Source of the DNA: Pyxicephalus adspersus
Lineage: Eukaryota > Chordata > Amphibia > Anura > Pyxicephalidae
Assembly (NCBI RefSeq): GCF_032062135.1
Contig: NC_092868.1
Span: 46,063,784 to 46,127,783 of the forward strand
DNA length: 64,000 nt
Direction of reading: 5' to 3'
Shown here piece by piece: positions 52,991 through 64,000 of the stretch. Numbering within the stretch: the stretch's first letter is position 1; each line of letters opens with the position of its first letter. The notes beneath the pieces are model-generated. The model was not told the origin of the DNA. It made no database searches and saw only the letters and a list, made by a program, of their open reading frames with translations. Both the position numbers and the translations under genes were made by a program.

Positions 52991-55900
52991 TGATACAATC
53001 TGTGCCCACTGCTAGCCATCTGGAGCTTAGGAGGATGCCCCCATGGGACCTTGGACAGCCAGTTGGGCACCTGAAGAACCACCCCATACTACAGTCTAGA
53101 AGATTTAGGATGTTAATGCCTCCTGATCACAGACTTAGGCATATAAAAATGAGTGTAGACTTTTCCATTGCTGCAATTGGAAAGAGGCGGTGGGGTTATG
53201 GTTTGTGGCCTTTAAATAACATTTCAAGATTAACCATAATAAAAGAGCTCTTAATGGATCATTATAAATGTTTCTCTTGCAGCAACAGTTGAGATAACAG
53301 TCACACAGGGAAAGCCCAACTTTCAATGAGTCAGCTGACACCTAAGTTGCATTGTGAGAATGAACAGTAAACCACAACCACACACATTGCAAAGATTCTA
53401 TATCTCCCTAAAGGCCCATAAAAAAAAAGAAAAAACAAATTCTAGCATTTAACCTTTCTACAGCTATGCGTGAATGCTGTGGAATGAGTTTTATGTACCC
53501 AAGAGATAGCCTACAGTCCTTTTGCACTATTGCCTATTCTCCTGTAGGTGGCACAATACAATCCATGCCTATATACCGTTCCTGAAGCCCTCAATGGACC
53601 ATAAAGTCAAAAGTGCTAATAATGCTTCTTGGCATAGCACAATTCTGCAAGAACATATATATACAATGAAATATGTAAAACATTTTATTGGTTGTGTGTG
53701 AGTGTGCTTGAAAATAAAATTAACTTCACCATTATATTATTGGTTACTATGAGTTACTTCATTTGCATGATCTTTACATTACTTTACTAAATGAACCTAG
53801 AAAAGCTGTATTCACATGAGGAAACACATTTACAATCACATTCCGCTAACATGGCTGACGGTGTGGATATGCATTTTAAGGGTGACCCTTTGCTAATCTA
53901 GTCATTAGGCGCCCTATTGATTTATAATCCCCAGGTAGCCCTCAGTCTAATCGGGCAGAACCTCTATAATGACTGTACAGCAGGTTTTATTATCCACACC
54001 TTATTTGTAAGAATGTCTAGTCTATACTTGGTCTGGCGTCAGAGATATAGCCAGCACCAGATTGTACGAGGCTCCATCTCCTACCACCATGGGGGAAGTG
54101 CTGGGACTGCAGATGGCACAAATATTGTCGTCTGCATAGACAAAACTCCAGCAAAGCCATATATTTACGATTGGATTCATGCTTTATCCGGCAATCAATA
54201 TTCCCTGATTGACAATCGAATGGAATATAATTGATTGCTTTACTGCCTTAGACCACTCAGTATTGAACAGATCTCAGCAGAAAACCAATCGAAACATCAA
54301 ACACAGCCACTGTTAGCTTAATAAAGTACAAAGCTATGTACAAAGCCATTGATTTCCCAATGCTTCCATCCAATCGATAAGAAGAATGGTGGTCTTCCAT
54401 CAATGTTCAATTGATTTTACACTAATAAGCAATCAAGAAGGACCCTGGAATCAAACATCCCATTATACACATCACACAGTCTATGCTTAGCTTAAAACCT
54501 TTTTTGATGTAACCACTAATGAGTTATAAAGTTTTGGCATCATGGTATCCTGTGATAAACCTGAAAGCTCTCTTTAGGCTGATCTAGCCATATGTTCGGC
54601 TTGGTGCTAATAAGTTTACACCTAGTCTAGTAAAAAATATGCTAAGGATTGTAGTAGGAATGAAGTCAGTGGTTTAGCAAGGTGATTTAGATGGACACGA
54701 ATCAATCCAGGTGCTCTGCCAAATTAATAACCTTAATTACTAATACATTGTAATATAATATGATCTGTAGATGAGTTGAGTGAACACAATTAAGATAACC
54801 TAGCACCAGATATTTTTATGCATGAGTGGTAAGTGATGTGTAAATCTTCCAGGTATTACCTCTCCCAATACCCTCCTCTAAAAATGCCTTTGTGCCTCTC
54901 TTCAGCTTGATGGTGTCATCTTAGTTCAGGCATCATTTAGGTCACCATCTACTTCCTGCATGCATATGCTGTGCCCGAGATAATACTATAATAAAAATCC
55001 TAGTGCTTGAGCATTTATGTTTTGTACTGCATGCACACATCTCATATAAACAGCCTCCAATGACTACCTTTTTATTATTATCTTGTGGATGCTAAGGAAA
55101 ACTAAGGCTAAACTTTGGAAATCTGAAAAATACACAAATTAAATAATATAGAGTTGTTTTACTTGCAAAAAAATGTTGTGTTTCTGTACAACCACTTCCG
55201 ACATTTACTACATTCTGCCACTCGCACTGCTGCCTGGCAAAGCAAAAGACTCAATTTTACTACTGCTGGTCTTGTTCCATCCCAACCTATGACAGGTCAC
55301 AGTGGGACTCTTTCAAGTCTCCTTCAATCACAATGTTCCTCGTTAACACATGAGCACAATGTCGGCACAACTTGCCCTGCTTGTTACTATAGAGTCTAGC
55401 TTTTGTTGTCTGCAAAATGTTTTATCACTTGCAAATGAATACAGAACTATATTATTTGAGTCTTTTAGGGGGTTCAGTATTAGGCAGCCCATACCTTGCA
55501 TTCTTCCCAGGTGATCTCTGCTTGTGCTTCATTTTTGTGTTTGTTTTTTTTTAACATTTTATGTGCAACCAAAATTGGCTCGGTTAGTAAAAAGTTTATG
55601 CTAACATGTTAAAGTTATGATAATGTTGACGTTTCAAGTGAAAAGGATGCCGGCCAGTGTCTCCTTTTCCCCCACACACCACTCGCCACACATTTTTGTG
55701 GCTCCCCGTACTCTTGCTGAGGTTTTCAAGATGGCCACTTCCCATTTTACATCTCTGCTGGGGGTTTTCTGTAAGAAATAAAGTTTGCAAGCTTCTCCAC
55801 TGTATGTGGTTAGCTGGCTTTAATATCGGCGTCTGTTTGAAAAGCCAGCTACTGGCAGATAGTGCGTATTATTTGGCCAACTCATTGCATTTTACAATTC

Positions 55901-58900
55901 CTTTTCCAATATACTCGGAATTTTCTTCTTCATTGGTAAACCTCATTCAATGGTGCTCCAAATTTACCACGCCTACAATTGCGGATTCCATTACTCCTGC
56001 CGTTCCAATCTGGATGCATGACCTACAGGTGACAGGTGGTATGCCATTGCTCTTCTTAGACCTAATGTTGGCTGATTAGTTGGATAATATTTGCCCATTA
56101 GCAACCACAGTGGTTGATGGACAGTGGTCTTGTAACATCTACAATAGCTTCTTCACTGGCCCCTTGCAGCAAGGCCAGGGACATAGCATTATTGAAAATG
56201 TAGTCCACAGAGAGCACTGACTGCATACATCTCAGATCATATAGGAACCATGGTCTACAGTATGCTGAGATGTTTCAAAGCAACACATACTCAAAACATC
56301 TAATATTATATAGAGTGATATATGTCTATAAAATATATCACTTAAATTCTTGGGAGCACCTGGAACCTAACGTGGTCAAAACATAAATTTGACTCATGGC
56401 TTCTAAGATGAAATTCCAGTTGGCCTCACCCTGTAGGACAAGCCTTTCTGTTGGTTAAAAAGAACTCCAAGCATTTCACTGAGGAATTGGCAGGAACATG
56501 GAGGAACTTCGTAACATCTCATAGAAGTCCAGAGATGGCATTGTAAGCACAAGCAATTCTCCAAATCTAGAGTATCCTCTTCATTTAAAGGCCATCTTTA
56601 TTTGTTTTAGGACAGCCCTGATGTGAGGTTAACTGTATAATTAATGATGGGGAAGGAATAGTTGGTGCCATGCAAGAATTGTGATATAAGAAAAAAGATC
56701 AGAATTTTTATATAGCTATTCAGATATGCCAGAGCAACATTTCCATAATGAATTTCTATATCAATTTTTGATATCTTTGAAGTAATTATACACAGAGTAC
56801 TAGAAGTCAGAATAAGTCTATGCATTGCATTACATAAAGGCCAATACAATGGGTAATTTTACTCTTTTCTATATAGGTTGATAGCACTAAAAATCAATAT
56901 AAAAATACCATCTGCCCAAACACAACGTAACCAATCCTAAGTCTGTTACGTCACAGGCTCTCCTTCTCAACCCCCAGAGACCTCTTGTCAGTGTCCCATT
57001 ACCACTCCAGCAATTTCCAATTACTAAACGGCAATCATGGAAGGAAACTCCTAAATCCCGGCTATTACGATTCCCCGGAGGTCTGGAAACCTCTGCTCTG
57101 CATTAATGCCTTAATATCCATTATTTTTAGATTGCTATCATATTTTCCCTGTACATGAAGAGCAAAAGAAAGAGGGGAAAACAATTGCCAATCGCAGATA
57201 TTAAAAGAAAATAAAAAAAGTTGCCTGATCCTGCCAAGGAAAATGAGATTTGTTATGAAGTCAGGGCATTGAATGTAATATTGTCGAGGCGTGGAAGACA
57301 GCATTTCAATTCCAAAACTGACAACATGAATCTTTGAGCGCCAGCTCTGAGCAATGCATAGAAATGCAGCCGGGGGCAACAAAATGCCACCTCTATCTTC
57401 TGATGTCTTGATATTAATAAAGCAGCCCCAGCTAAAAAATGGAAACTTTCATCTCCCCGAAAAGTCCCTAATCAGCAGTCTGACTGTTCTATGGCAATTC
57501 CATGGAGCTGCCACTATCTAATGACTTCAAGAGGTACAAAATAGAGCAGAACTGAATCGACAAATGTAAGCAGTTTCATTTCCTTTATATTAAAGTGAAC
57601 CTGTCAAGGTGTAAAAGTTTTCAAGCTAACCAAAAGAACATTATTTTAACTGCATTATTTTAACTGAGTTATAATCAAATAGTCATCAGCCGCGCATTAA
57701 CTTTCCATCATTTGTAGCCAAAGGTAAAAGCTAAAGCAACATAACTTTACGAATCAAGTCCTGACCTAAAGGGCACACTAGAAAAAAGCCTTGGGTTCCC
57801 TGACTCGAAGCAATGTTTGGGTCCAATAAAGCACAGCACAACCAACCACCCTATACAGAACCTCAGGGGCTAGAGCTTCTTGGAGTTCTGGGTGGATTCC
57901 ACTGCAACAAACTTAATGTTAAACAAAAGCTATAGAATTAGCTTTGACTTATTAATATTATTTTCCTGCATATCATATGGGAATTAAAGGTTTAGTTAAA
58001 TAGTAGATACATATCGAAATAAAAAGTAGGTCTTCAGGCTTCAATGAGCTTCCAAAAACCAAAGGGGTCCCTAGGAGCCATCTCCTTACTACCCCATTGC
58101 TTAGAAATACGTGGCAGCAGTGGGTTACAATAAACAAAGAATATGATTAAAGTTGACTTTCCACTAACTTTAAAGGTGTATTACAAAATACAGGAATGGT
58201 AGGGGGCTGATCATTTCCAGACATTTTAAAATACAGCTGCAAAAATGTTCATAACTCAAGATTTGTCCATCTTTAGGTTAAGAAAATGGGTACTGACCCT
58301 GGATGATGTCTGAATGTACATGGTTCTGTTCTAGGGAGACAACCAGATGGAGGCTTTGTCAAGGTAGTACTCGGGAGTCTAGACATAATGAATACTAGGG
58401 ATGGTTACACGAAGCCAGGCTCAAGTCAAAGTTTTTTTGATAAGGGTTGGGCTCATAATATGGGTAAATTCCCATTAAAATAACACATTATAGTGAGAAG
58501 TAAGCAGATTTCCATTGCTGACTTCATGGTCAAGGGTAGGGTTGAGTTTTTTTGTGTTGGGCGACTCCCGTAAAGAATAAAAGCACACAATGAAATACTG
58601 TTAAATTTTCTGCCATCAAAAGTTTTCTAGCCTACTGAAAAAATTTTGCCTCCCCCCCACCCCATTTAGATCCTGGTCATCACGTTCCTACCTTCCAGAA
58701 CATAAGTCAAATTAGAAGGGGAAAACAAGGCAGTGTGAATTCAAAATGACTCCGAGCCATCTCTGGAGCATTGATAATGAGATATTTGCTTTGGAACTCT
58801 AAGCTACATGGATACTCCTATACAGAACAATAGCTCATGGCGTTCAACCAGTATGTGATCTGAAGGCCTGCGACTCATACATCCATCGTCGTCCAGGAGT

Positions 58901-58929
58901 CTTCTATCGAGACATCAGAGATAAGAGAA

Positions 58930-59225
58930 AAAGAAACAAAAAAACAGGCTAATTAATTCTCTAAAGGAGAGATCATGTTTGATGCCCCCATATTAACATT
59001 GCAGTCATGTCTTTAATTTGCCGAGAGCGGTGGAGGCACTTGCAGGGCCCTCGCTAAAAGACATAAAAAAAAAAAAACCCCACACGCAGCTGATGAATGT
59101 TCTCCGTCCATGCTGATTTGAGCTCTGGCCGTGGATTATTATTCAAATGCGTGCTGATTTCAGCTGAAACCGCAAGCACGCTGCTCTGAAGAGAGATGGC
59201 TGCTCACATCCCCTAAAGGAATACC
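58930..59225. promoter_or_regulatory. Candidate conserved noncoding element
   Basis: Unique-looking sequence with homeobox-type sites (gctaattaattctc), long stretches of balanced composition and no repeat words shared with the rest of the window. It is interrupted by an A/C run at 59067-59082. No ORF or splice sites. The call rests on texture only. Confidence 0.25.
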
Positions 59226-61306
59226 CTCGCATCTCAGCTCATGTCAGTTCAGTCTGCTTTAATTTCAGAGGCGAACTGTATAAATGAGGCAGAAAACAAG
59301 ACTTCCAAACTATTCTGACCAACTCAACTTTTCTGCAAACAGGAAAAAAGGCCACTGCGCTACTCCAAAGCCACGGGTGACGGACATTTGAATATTTTAG
59401 AAGGCTGTAAAACTCAAGTGTGCAATAAAGTAGCGTCCTACTATACAACTATCTCTCAAAACATGTAAAAGACTGACATTCTGTAAACTCAGTTACATTA
59501 CCCACAATTTCCACTGTGTAGTCAACATTGTTCTTCAAAGTTCCAAGGGTCAGATCATGTGATGCAGTTGTATAGGCATTAAAACACAAAGATACTTCAA
59601 TTACAGGTCAATATTCCCTGTACCATAGAGTATATGGCAACCTTAAAGATGCTGTTGCCAGGCCATTCATTTCAACAAAAATCTTCACAGGGGTTTATGA
59701 GGCCATTTAACGTATTTAACGCATGTTATTGATCTGGTAAAGGCCACCTTTTGTATAGTCATCCAAAGGCCCTTAGACTGCTCCTAGGAGTGACAATTCT
59801 GCATGTGATACCAGTCTCAGGGTATTCAGACTAGTCACTCAGCAGACACTATATATCTAATAGAAAAGTAAGTAGCAGTTTACAAATAGTCAGTCAAAAT
59901 ACCTGCTTTTACACCAAAATTTGGCACTTGAGGACTGAAGTGGAGGGTATATTTATTAGTATCTACGTTTTTTCTTGCCCTGGAAGCTATTTAAGGGTTA
60001 GGTAGAGAGGAAAGGGAAGCCGGGCCAGAGCAAATGGTATTTAAGCACACTAAGAAGTGAGCAAGGTGGGTGCAAATTGGGAAATGACTACTCAAATTTT
60101 ATAGTGAGTTCCAAGGCACATTGCAGTTGAATAAACGATAAATTATGGAAAAGGAAAACCACTGCACTGCAGGTTGTTTTCATTTGAAGGCAGCCACAGC
60201 CCAAGTATAAAAGCTTGTGCACTGCCAAAATGCCATTCTGTGGTCACTCTGCAAGATGTTTAACACTCCATTGCTATGTCAGAACTTCATCCCAATAAGG
60301 AAAGCTCATGTTCTCTGATCAAAGAGCTCTGGTGGCCCATCAGACCTCTGCAGAAAGCTCACTGCTTTCAAATTTAGATCAAGAGTTCTATACAGCATGC
60401 TGCCAGGGAACAGGCTTTTTCACTTATTTAACTGCAAGACTGATAAGCGCTTTGTACTAGCAAAAGGTATCCCCCCTCAAACGCTTTTACTACCAAGCAA
60501 GTAAACTTTACGGACACTAACCTATGCAATGAAATTGCATTCTTATCAAACTATCAGTGTTATAGCACTGGTCAGATTTTCACTGCTGAATCCATATTGG
60601 GTTGATTTTCTCTTACGGTGTGGTGAAAAAAAACAAAACAAAAACAGGATTTGATGTATTATTATCTCACCTTAAAATGGCAGTTGCTAACCCTTCAGGA
60701 ATGTATTTAAAGGTCAAATCAATCCTCTAACCTCAAGAATAAACACAAATTGAGCCAGTTCCTTTGACGGAAAATGACTGGCAGTCCAATTCTGCCAAAG
60801 GCTCCACCGTTTGGAGGTGGGGGTAACATTGAGTGGGCTCCCCTATTTTGCCCACCTAAGTGATTGTGATAAAAAACAAAGCTTTGTACACATATGTAAA
60901 ATCCTATCTACCATCATTTTCAGTTAAAGCCTTCAAGCTTCACTGGCAACAACTCAGTTACACATATGACATGATAGAACCCAAAACAAAGACGTTGAAT
61001 AAAGAAAGAAGACATTCTATTACCAGTGCTCAGTTTTTTCCTTCTATCACTGTACATGCCAAGATTAAAGGTCAGCTCCACTGGAAAATGGATGCTTCAT
61101 TTTTCCGTGGCTGTTGGCAAACTGAATCACACACTGGATGCTGATATCTCGGGGAATTCGGTAGAGATATTCTTGAAGTTCTAGTCCCATCCAACTGCCA
61201 TAAGGACCAGACAGCCAAATAATGGCTTCAGGTTTATTGATAAATTTTAGCATCAATATGGCTTGGTGAATTGGTGGCGCAGGGACCAGACAATATACGT
61301 CTAGGA

Positions 61307-61531
61307 CAATGTTTCTTGACCAGGGTTTCATGAAACTCTAAGGTTGCTAGGAGTTCCTTAAACCATGAGCAATTTATACTAAACAGGTCAGTTTAACGGA
61401 CACCAATATTCTTTTTGGCCAGCAATGTTAAGAGGCATTCTTCTCACTGATCACCATACCAATATAGAGTGAGCTGTAAATATAGAAATTATAGCAGGGG
61501 TTCCCCATCTGAAAGATATTTCAAAGGTCAG
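61307..61531 (-). mobile_element. hAT-type MITE, copy E (reverse)
   Basis: The + strand starts caatgtttcttgaccagggt and continues ggttgctaggagttcctt, accatgagcaattt, ggtcagttta, ctcactgatcaccata, gtgagctgtaaatatag and ggggttccccatctgaa, which is the reverse complement of copies A-D. The far tip is lost. Confidence 0.7.
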
Positions 61532-62584
61532 GTTATTGTGTTGGCAGAATAAAAGATGCAGGAAAACTACTGCCAAATCAACTACCAAGGCCCATCCAAA
61601 AAAGTGCATCCTCCGTACCGTAGGTACTACTACATTTGTTTCTTGTAACATCTGCCCACATTTAAAAGGCAAGCTCCAGGTAAAATGGAAAATAAACCTA
61701 TAAATACATACATTTAGCCTATCCTATCTGTGCAGACTTATTGTACGGAATCGCCCCATTCCTTCCCGTTTTATTGTGATCATTCTGGAAAGTACCTGAT
61801 GGTAATGCTGGAACATGGCACAGATTAGGGTAAACCAAGTCAACATTCTCACTTTGCTGTGAATTGGATAGCAATAGTAACTCAATGAATGCATGTGCCC
61901 AATAGCTGGAATTACTCCAATCATATTTCCACAGACAATCTAATACATCAGATTTTTCAGATTGTGTTTTGCGAACACAAAGACAGAAGGGGTTGTGTGT
62001 CTTGGAATTCTCTTTTCCGCATTACAAGCACCATGAGCAAAAAATTGTTCTCAGATAAGCAGACCACAAACAGAGAACAGGTGCAATATAGAACTGCCTG
62101 GGTGGGAAACTAAAGTTCTGGGCAGGTGGGCTGTGTGTTGCTTGTGTGCATGATATACAGAAGCAGCTATTGGCAATCTCATGATAATTCCTGGGCAATG
62201 ACTGTGCGGTTGGCTCACTACCCTTTAAGTAGCGAGTTCTTTTGAACAGATGACCAGAAATGGACTCGTCTATGCCAAGCAAAAGAAGATCTCTGCTAAG
62301 CCATTTCACTAATTGCAAGAATGAAAACAAACATATTGGATTGCATAGGTGTTCACAATTCATCGGACATACCTAAATCACTACTGTAAATGTAGATTTT
62401 GTTATTTTAACATACCATGCATACATATAGAATACACACACAGGTTTGTTTGTTACATGTCTGCACCGGTTTTCTCATATTCTTCCTTTTGAATCAGTAA
62501 TTAATCCCTCAGTCCCGGCCACTGTGCCACCAGCTAACAAGCAAAAACAGTATATTATTTTTTCCCCCATTTTCGTTTAACAAA

Positions 62585-62825
62585 TGTGTTCGCTGTCCAT
62601 GATAATGCATAATTTATCAGGTCACATTTGCCCTTTTAGCAAACATTTGTTCTCTGATATAATCCTCTGTAACATTGGCCGTGGCACGGTTAATCTGGCC
62701 AGAATTAAAATGGCATCTGCCCGTGAAATCCACCCTGGGAGACGGCTGAATTGACCACACATCTTGTACAATTTCAAGCTTCGCCACCCCGACGAAATGA
62801 AAAGTATCAGCAGACAAGCTTCAAA
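62585..62825. promoter_or_regulatory. Candidate conserved noncoding element
   Basis: A unique-looking stretch with gataatgcataatttatcag (octamer/Cdx-like words), aggtcacattt (nuclear-receptor half-site-like) and ttggccgtggcacgg. No ORF and no match to repeats here. Regulatory function is inferred from texture only. Confidence 0.25.
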
Positions 62826-64000
62826 AGGGGAAAGGATTTCATTTTTTTTAAAGCCACAAAAACTGAATTAATCTGCTGAACGATTCAGAAAAAAAGCAGG
62901 TAAGTAGCAAAACAAACTGCAAATGCAAAGATTTGGAAAGTATAGAAAATAAATCTTTCTTGCTATCGGAAAAATACCCAAAGCATTTCTTGTACTATGT
63001 GTTTGAGGAATATGATCTGTCTAGCAGCAAGGATTGCAGGCTGTGGTCAACTAGAGTGAATGGTGGCACAGGTTAATGTGTTCGGCAGATTAAACCCCGG
63101 AAGGCACTCAAACATGAATAGGAGTTTGCAGGTGGTGGGAAAGGAGGAGTCGGAGTACAATAAACTTCTTCTGCTTGATTTATCGTGCTTGGTTGTTGTA
63201 TTGGGGAGGGGGCTCTGCAGTGCAGCGCTGGTTTCTGCGGACATTAGCAAAGGAACACGTTGCTGGCAGGAACACATTTGAAACCTCTTACTATTGAAAT
63301 AATAAAAAACAGTAATGTGTTTTTCTTCCTCTATCCATTAGGAGAAAGGAAGGGTTAAAGAACAGGTTTCATTGTAGAAAAAAAAGCATTGTATCACAAA
63401 GGCATTTAAAAACCATACACCAAGCCAGGAGCCTCAATTAATATCACCTACTGACAGGCAGCAGTCCAAAAGTGAATTAATAGAATCTGTGTATATTTTC
63501 TTTATTATGTGCAGTCCAATAAACATACATTGTTTTAAATACTGCAGAGGACACTTTCATATTTACCATTTTCAGCCAGCAGGTGGCAAGCGCCAACAAC
63601 AAAAACTTTCTGATATTTGCAAAAATAAGTAGCACATATTAAGGGGTGGTGACAAGCATTTCCTGGCCATGTACTGAGCATGGGCTGTACTGAAACAAAC
63701 ACTGCCGCACCAATTCATTTCCCATGTCTGGGCGCAGGTGAAACCTTTTATATCTGTACACTATGAAATCTTACAGCTGATCTCAATTATTTTACATACC
63801 ACCAATGAATATAGTAATGCATTAGGTGTAACTGCAATCCCACTGAGCAGCAGTTTAAAGTCTAAGAGCGGCTGAAAGCAGAAATTGTTGGAAGTTTTTC
63901 ACGGTCCAATAACAGCCGGGTGCAGAAAGGTATAAACATAAAATACAGACAGATAATAAGGGAAGGTCTGCTCTCAGAGGTTGCTACTTACAGCCATTTG

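Larger units (their letters stand above)
44058..64000. other. Upstream region or intron of a longer KAZRN isoform
   Basis: I find no exon of kazrin or any other gene here, including no match to the MMEDNKQLALRIDG start of the long human isoform as I remember it. The region holds a near-complete SINE (44385-44702), the duplicated insert (44703-45330), hAT-type MITE copies (47498-47735 and 61307-61531), a tail fragment (49930-49990), a Tc1-like remnant (50770-51240) and a truncated MITE (51503-51648). Two stretches (58930-59225 and 62585-62825) look unlike repeats and may be conserved noncoding DNA. Confidence 0.55.

Noticed and set aside
55657..56079. 140-codon plus-strand frame
   Set aside because: Looks superficially membrane-like but has no family match and no exon signals.
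61065..61331. 88-codon minus-strand frame containing WLSGPYGSWMGLELQEYL
   Set aside because: It looks protein-like by eye but I cannot assign a family, and its N-terminal part overlaps hAT-type MITE copy E. There are no splice sites to support an exon.
1..64000. CRISPR arrays, bacterial operons, phage or plasmid features
   Set aside because: There are no regularly spaced short repeats, dense ORFs or ribosome binding sites. The spliced KAZRN exons and vertebrate-type repeats show that this is eukaryotic nuclear DNA.

Overview
This window is vertebrate nuclear DNA, most likely from a frog. It is AT-rich and intron-dominated, with no operons, ribosome binding sites or long ORFs. The only gene I can support is KAZRN (kazrin), read on the minus strand. 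Three internal coding exons (8720-8890, 19521-19657, 26761-26952) have clean AG/GT splice sites and compatible phases. They encode the kazrin N-terminal coiled coil and agree closely with the human protein as I remember it. A CpG-enriched candidate first exon at 43874-43904 starts with ATG in a good context and ends in the phase needed to join exon 26761-26952. A second, weaker in-frame first exon lies just upstream at 44006-44057. Joined, first exon plus three internal exons give 531 nt (177 codons). The later exons (linker and SAM domains) lie to the left of base 1, outside the window.

Layout from right to left, which is the direction of transcription: 44.0-64 kb is upstream of the short-isoform start, or an intron of a longer isoform; 43.9 kb is the first exon; then come introns of about 16.9 kb, 7.1 kb and 10.6 kb, and an incomplete intron from 8719 to the left edge.

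The noncoding DNA holds many decayed mobile elements. They include a tRNA-headed SINE family with an L2-like tail (one near-complete copy at 44385-44702 plus fragments), the 3' end of an L2-like LINE (41530-41860), five copies of one hAT-type MITE, two other small hAT-type MITEs, a CpG-rich MITE with long inverted repeats at TTAA-like sites (29608-30024, with a truncated copy at 51503-51648), a 215-bp hairpin MITE (1011-1225), and four broken Tc1-like transposase remnants. This mix (SINE with L2-type tail, Tc1, hAT and piggyBac-like MITEs) is what leads me to an amphibian, probably a ranoid frog. The species cannot be fixed by eye.

The most unusual structures are a ~560-bp insert flanked by perfect 33-bp direct repeats (44703-45330), which carries a second copy of a segment 1.4 kb away; the paired candidate first exons; and a two-unit tandem duplication beside a Tc1 remnant (23622-24014). 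I see no new multigene system. Several unique, non-repeat stretches could be conserved regulatory elements of KAZRN, but that needs alignment to other genomes.
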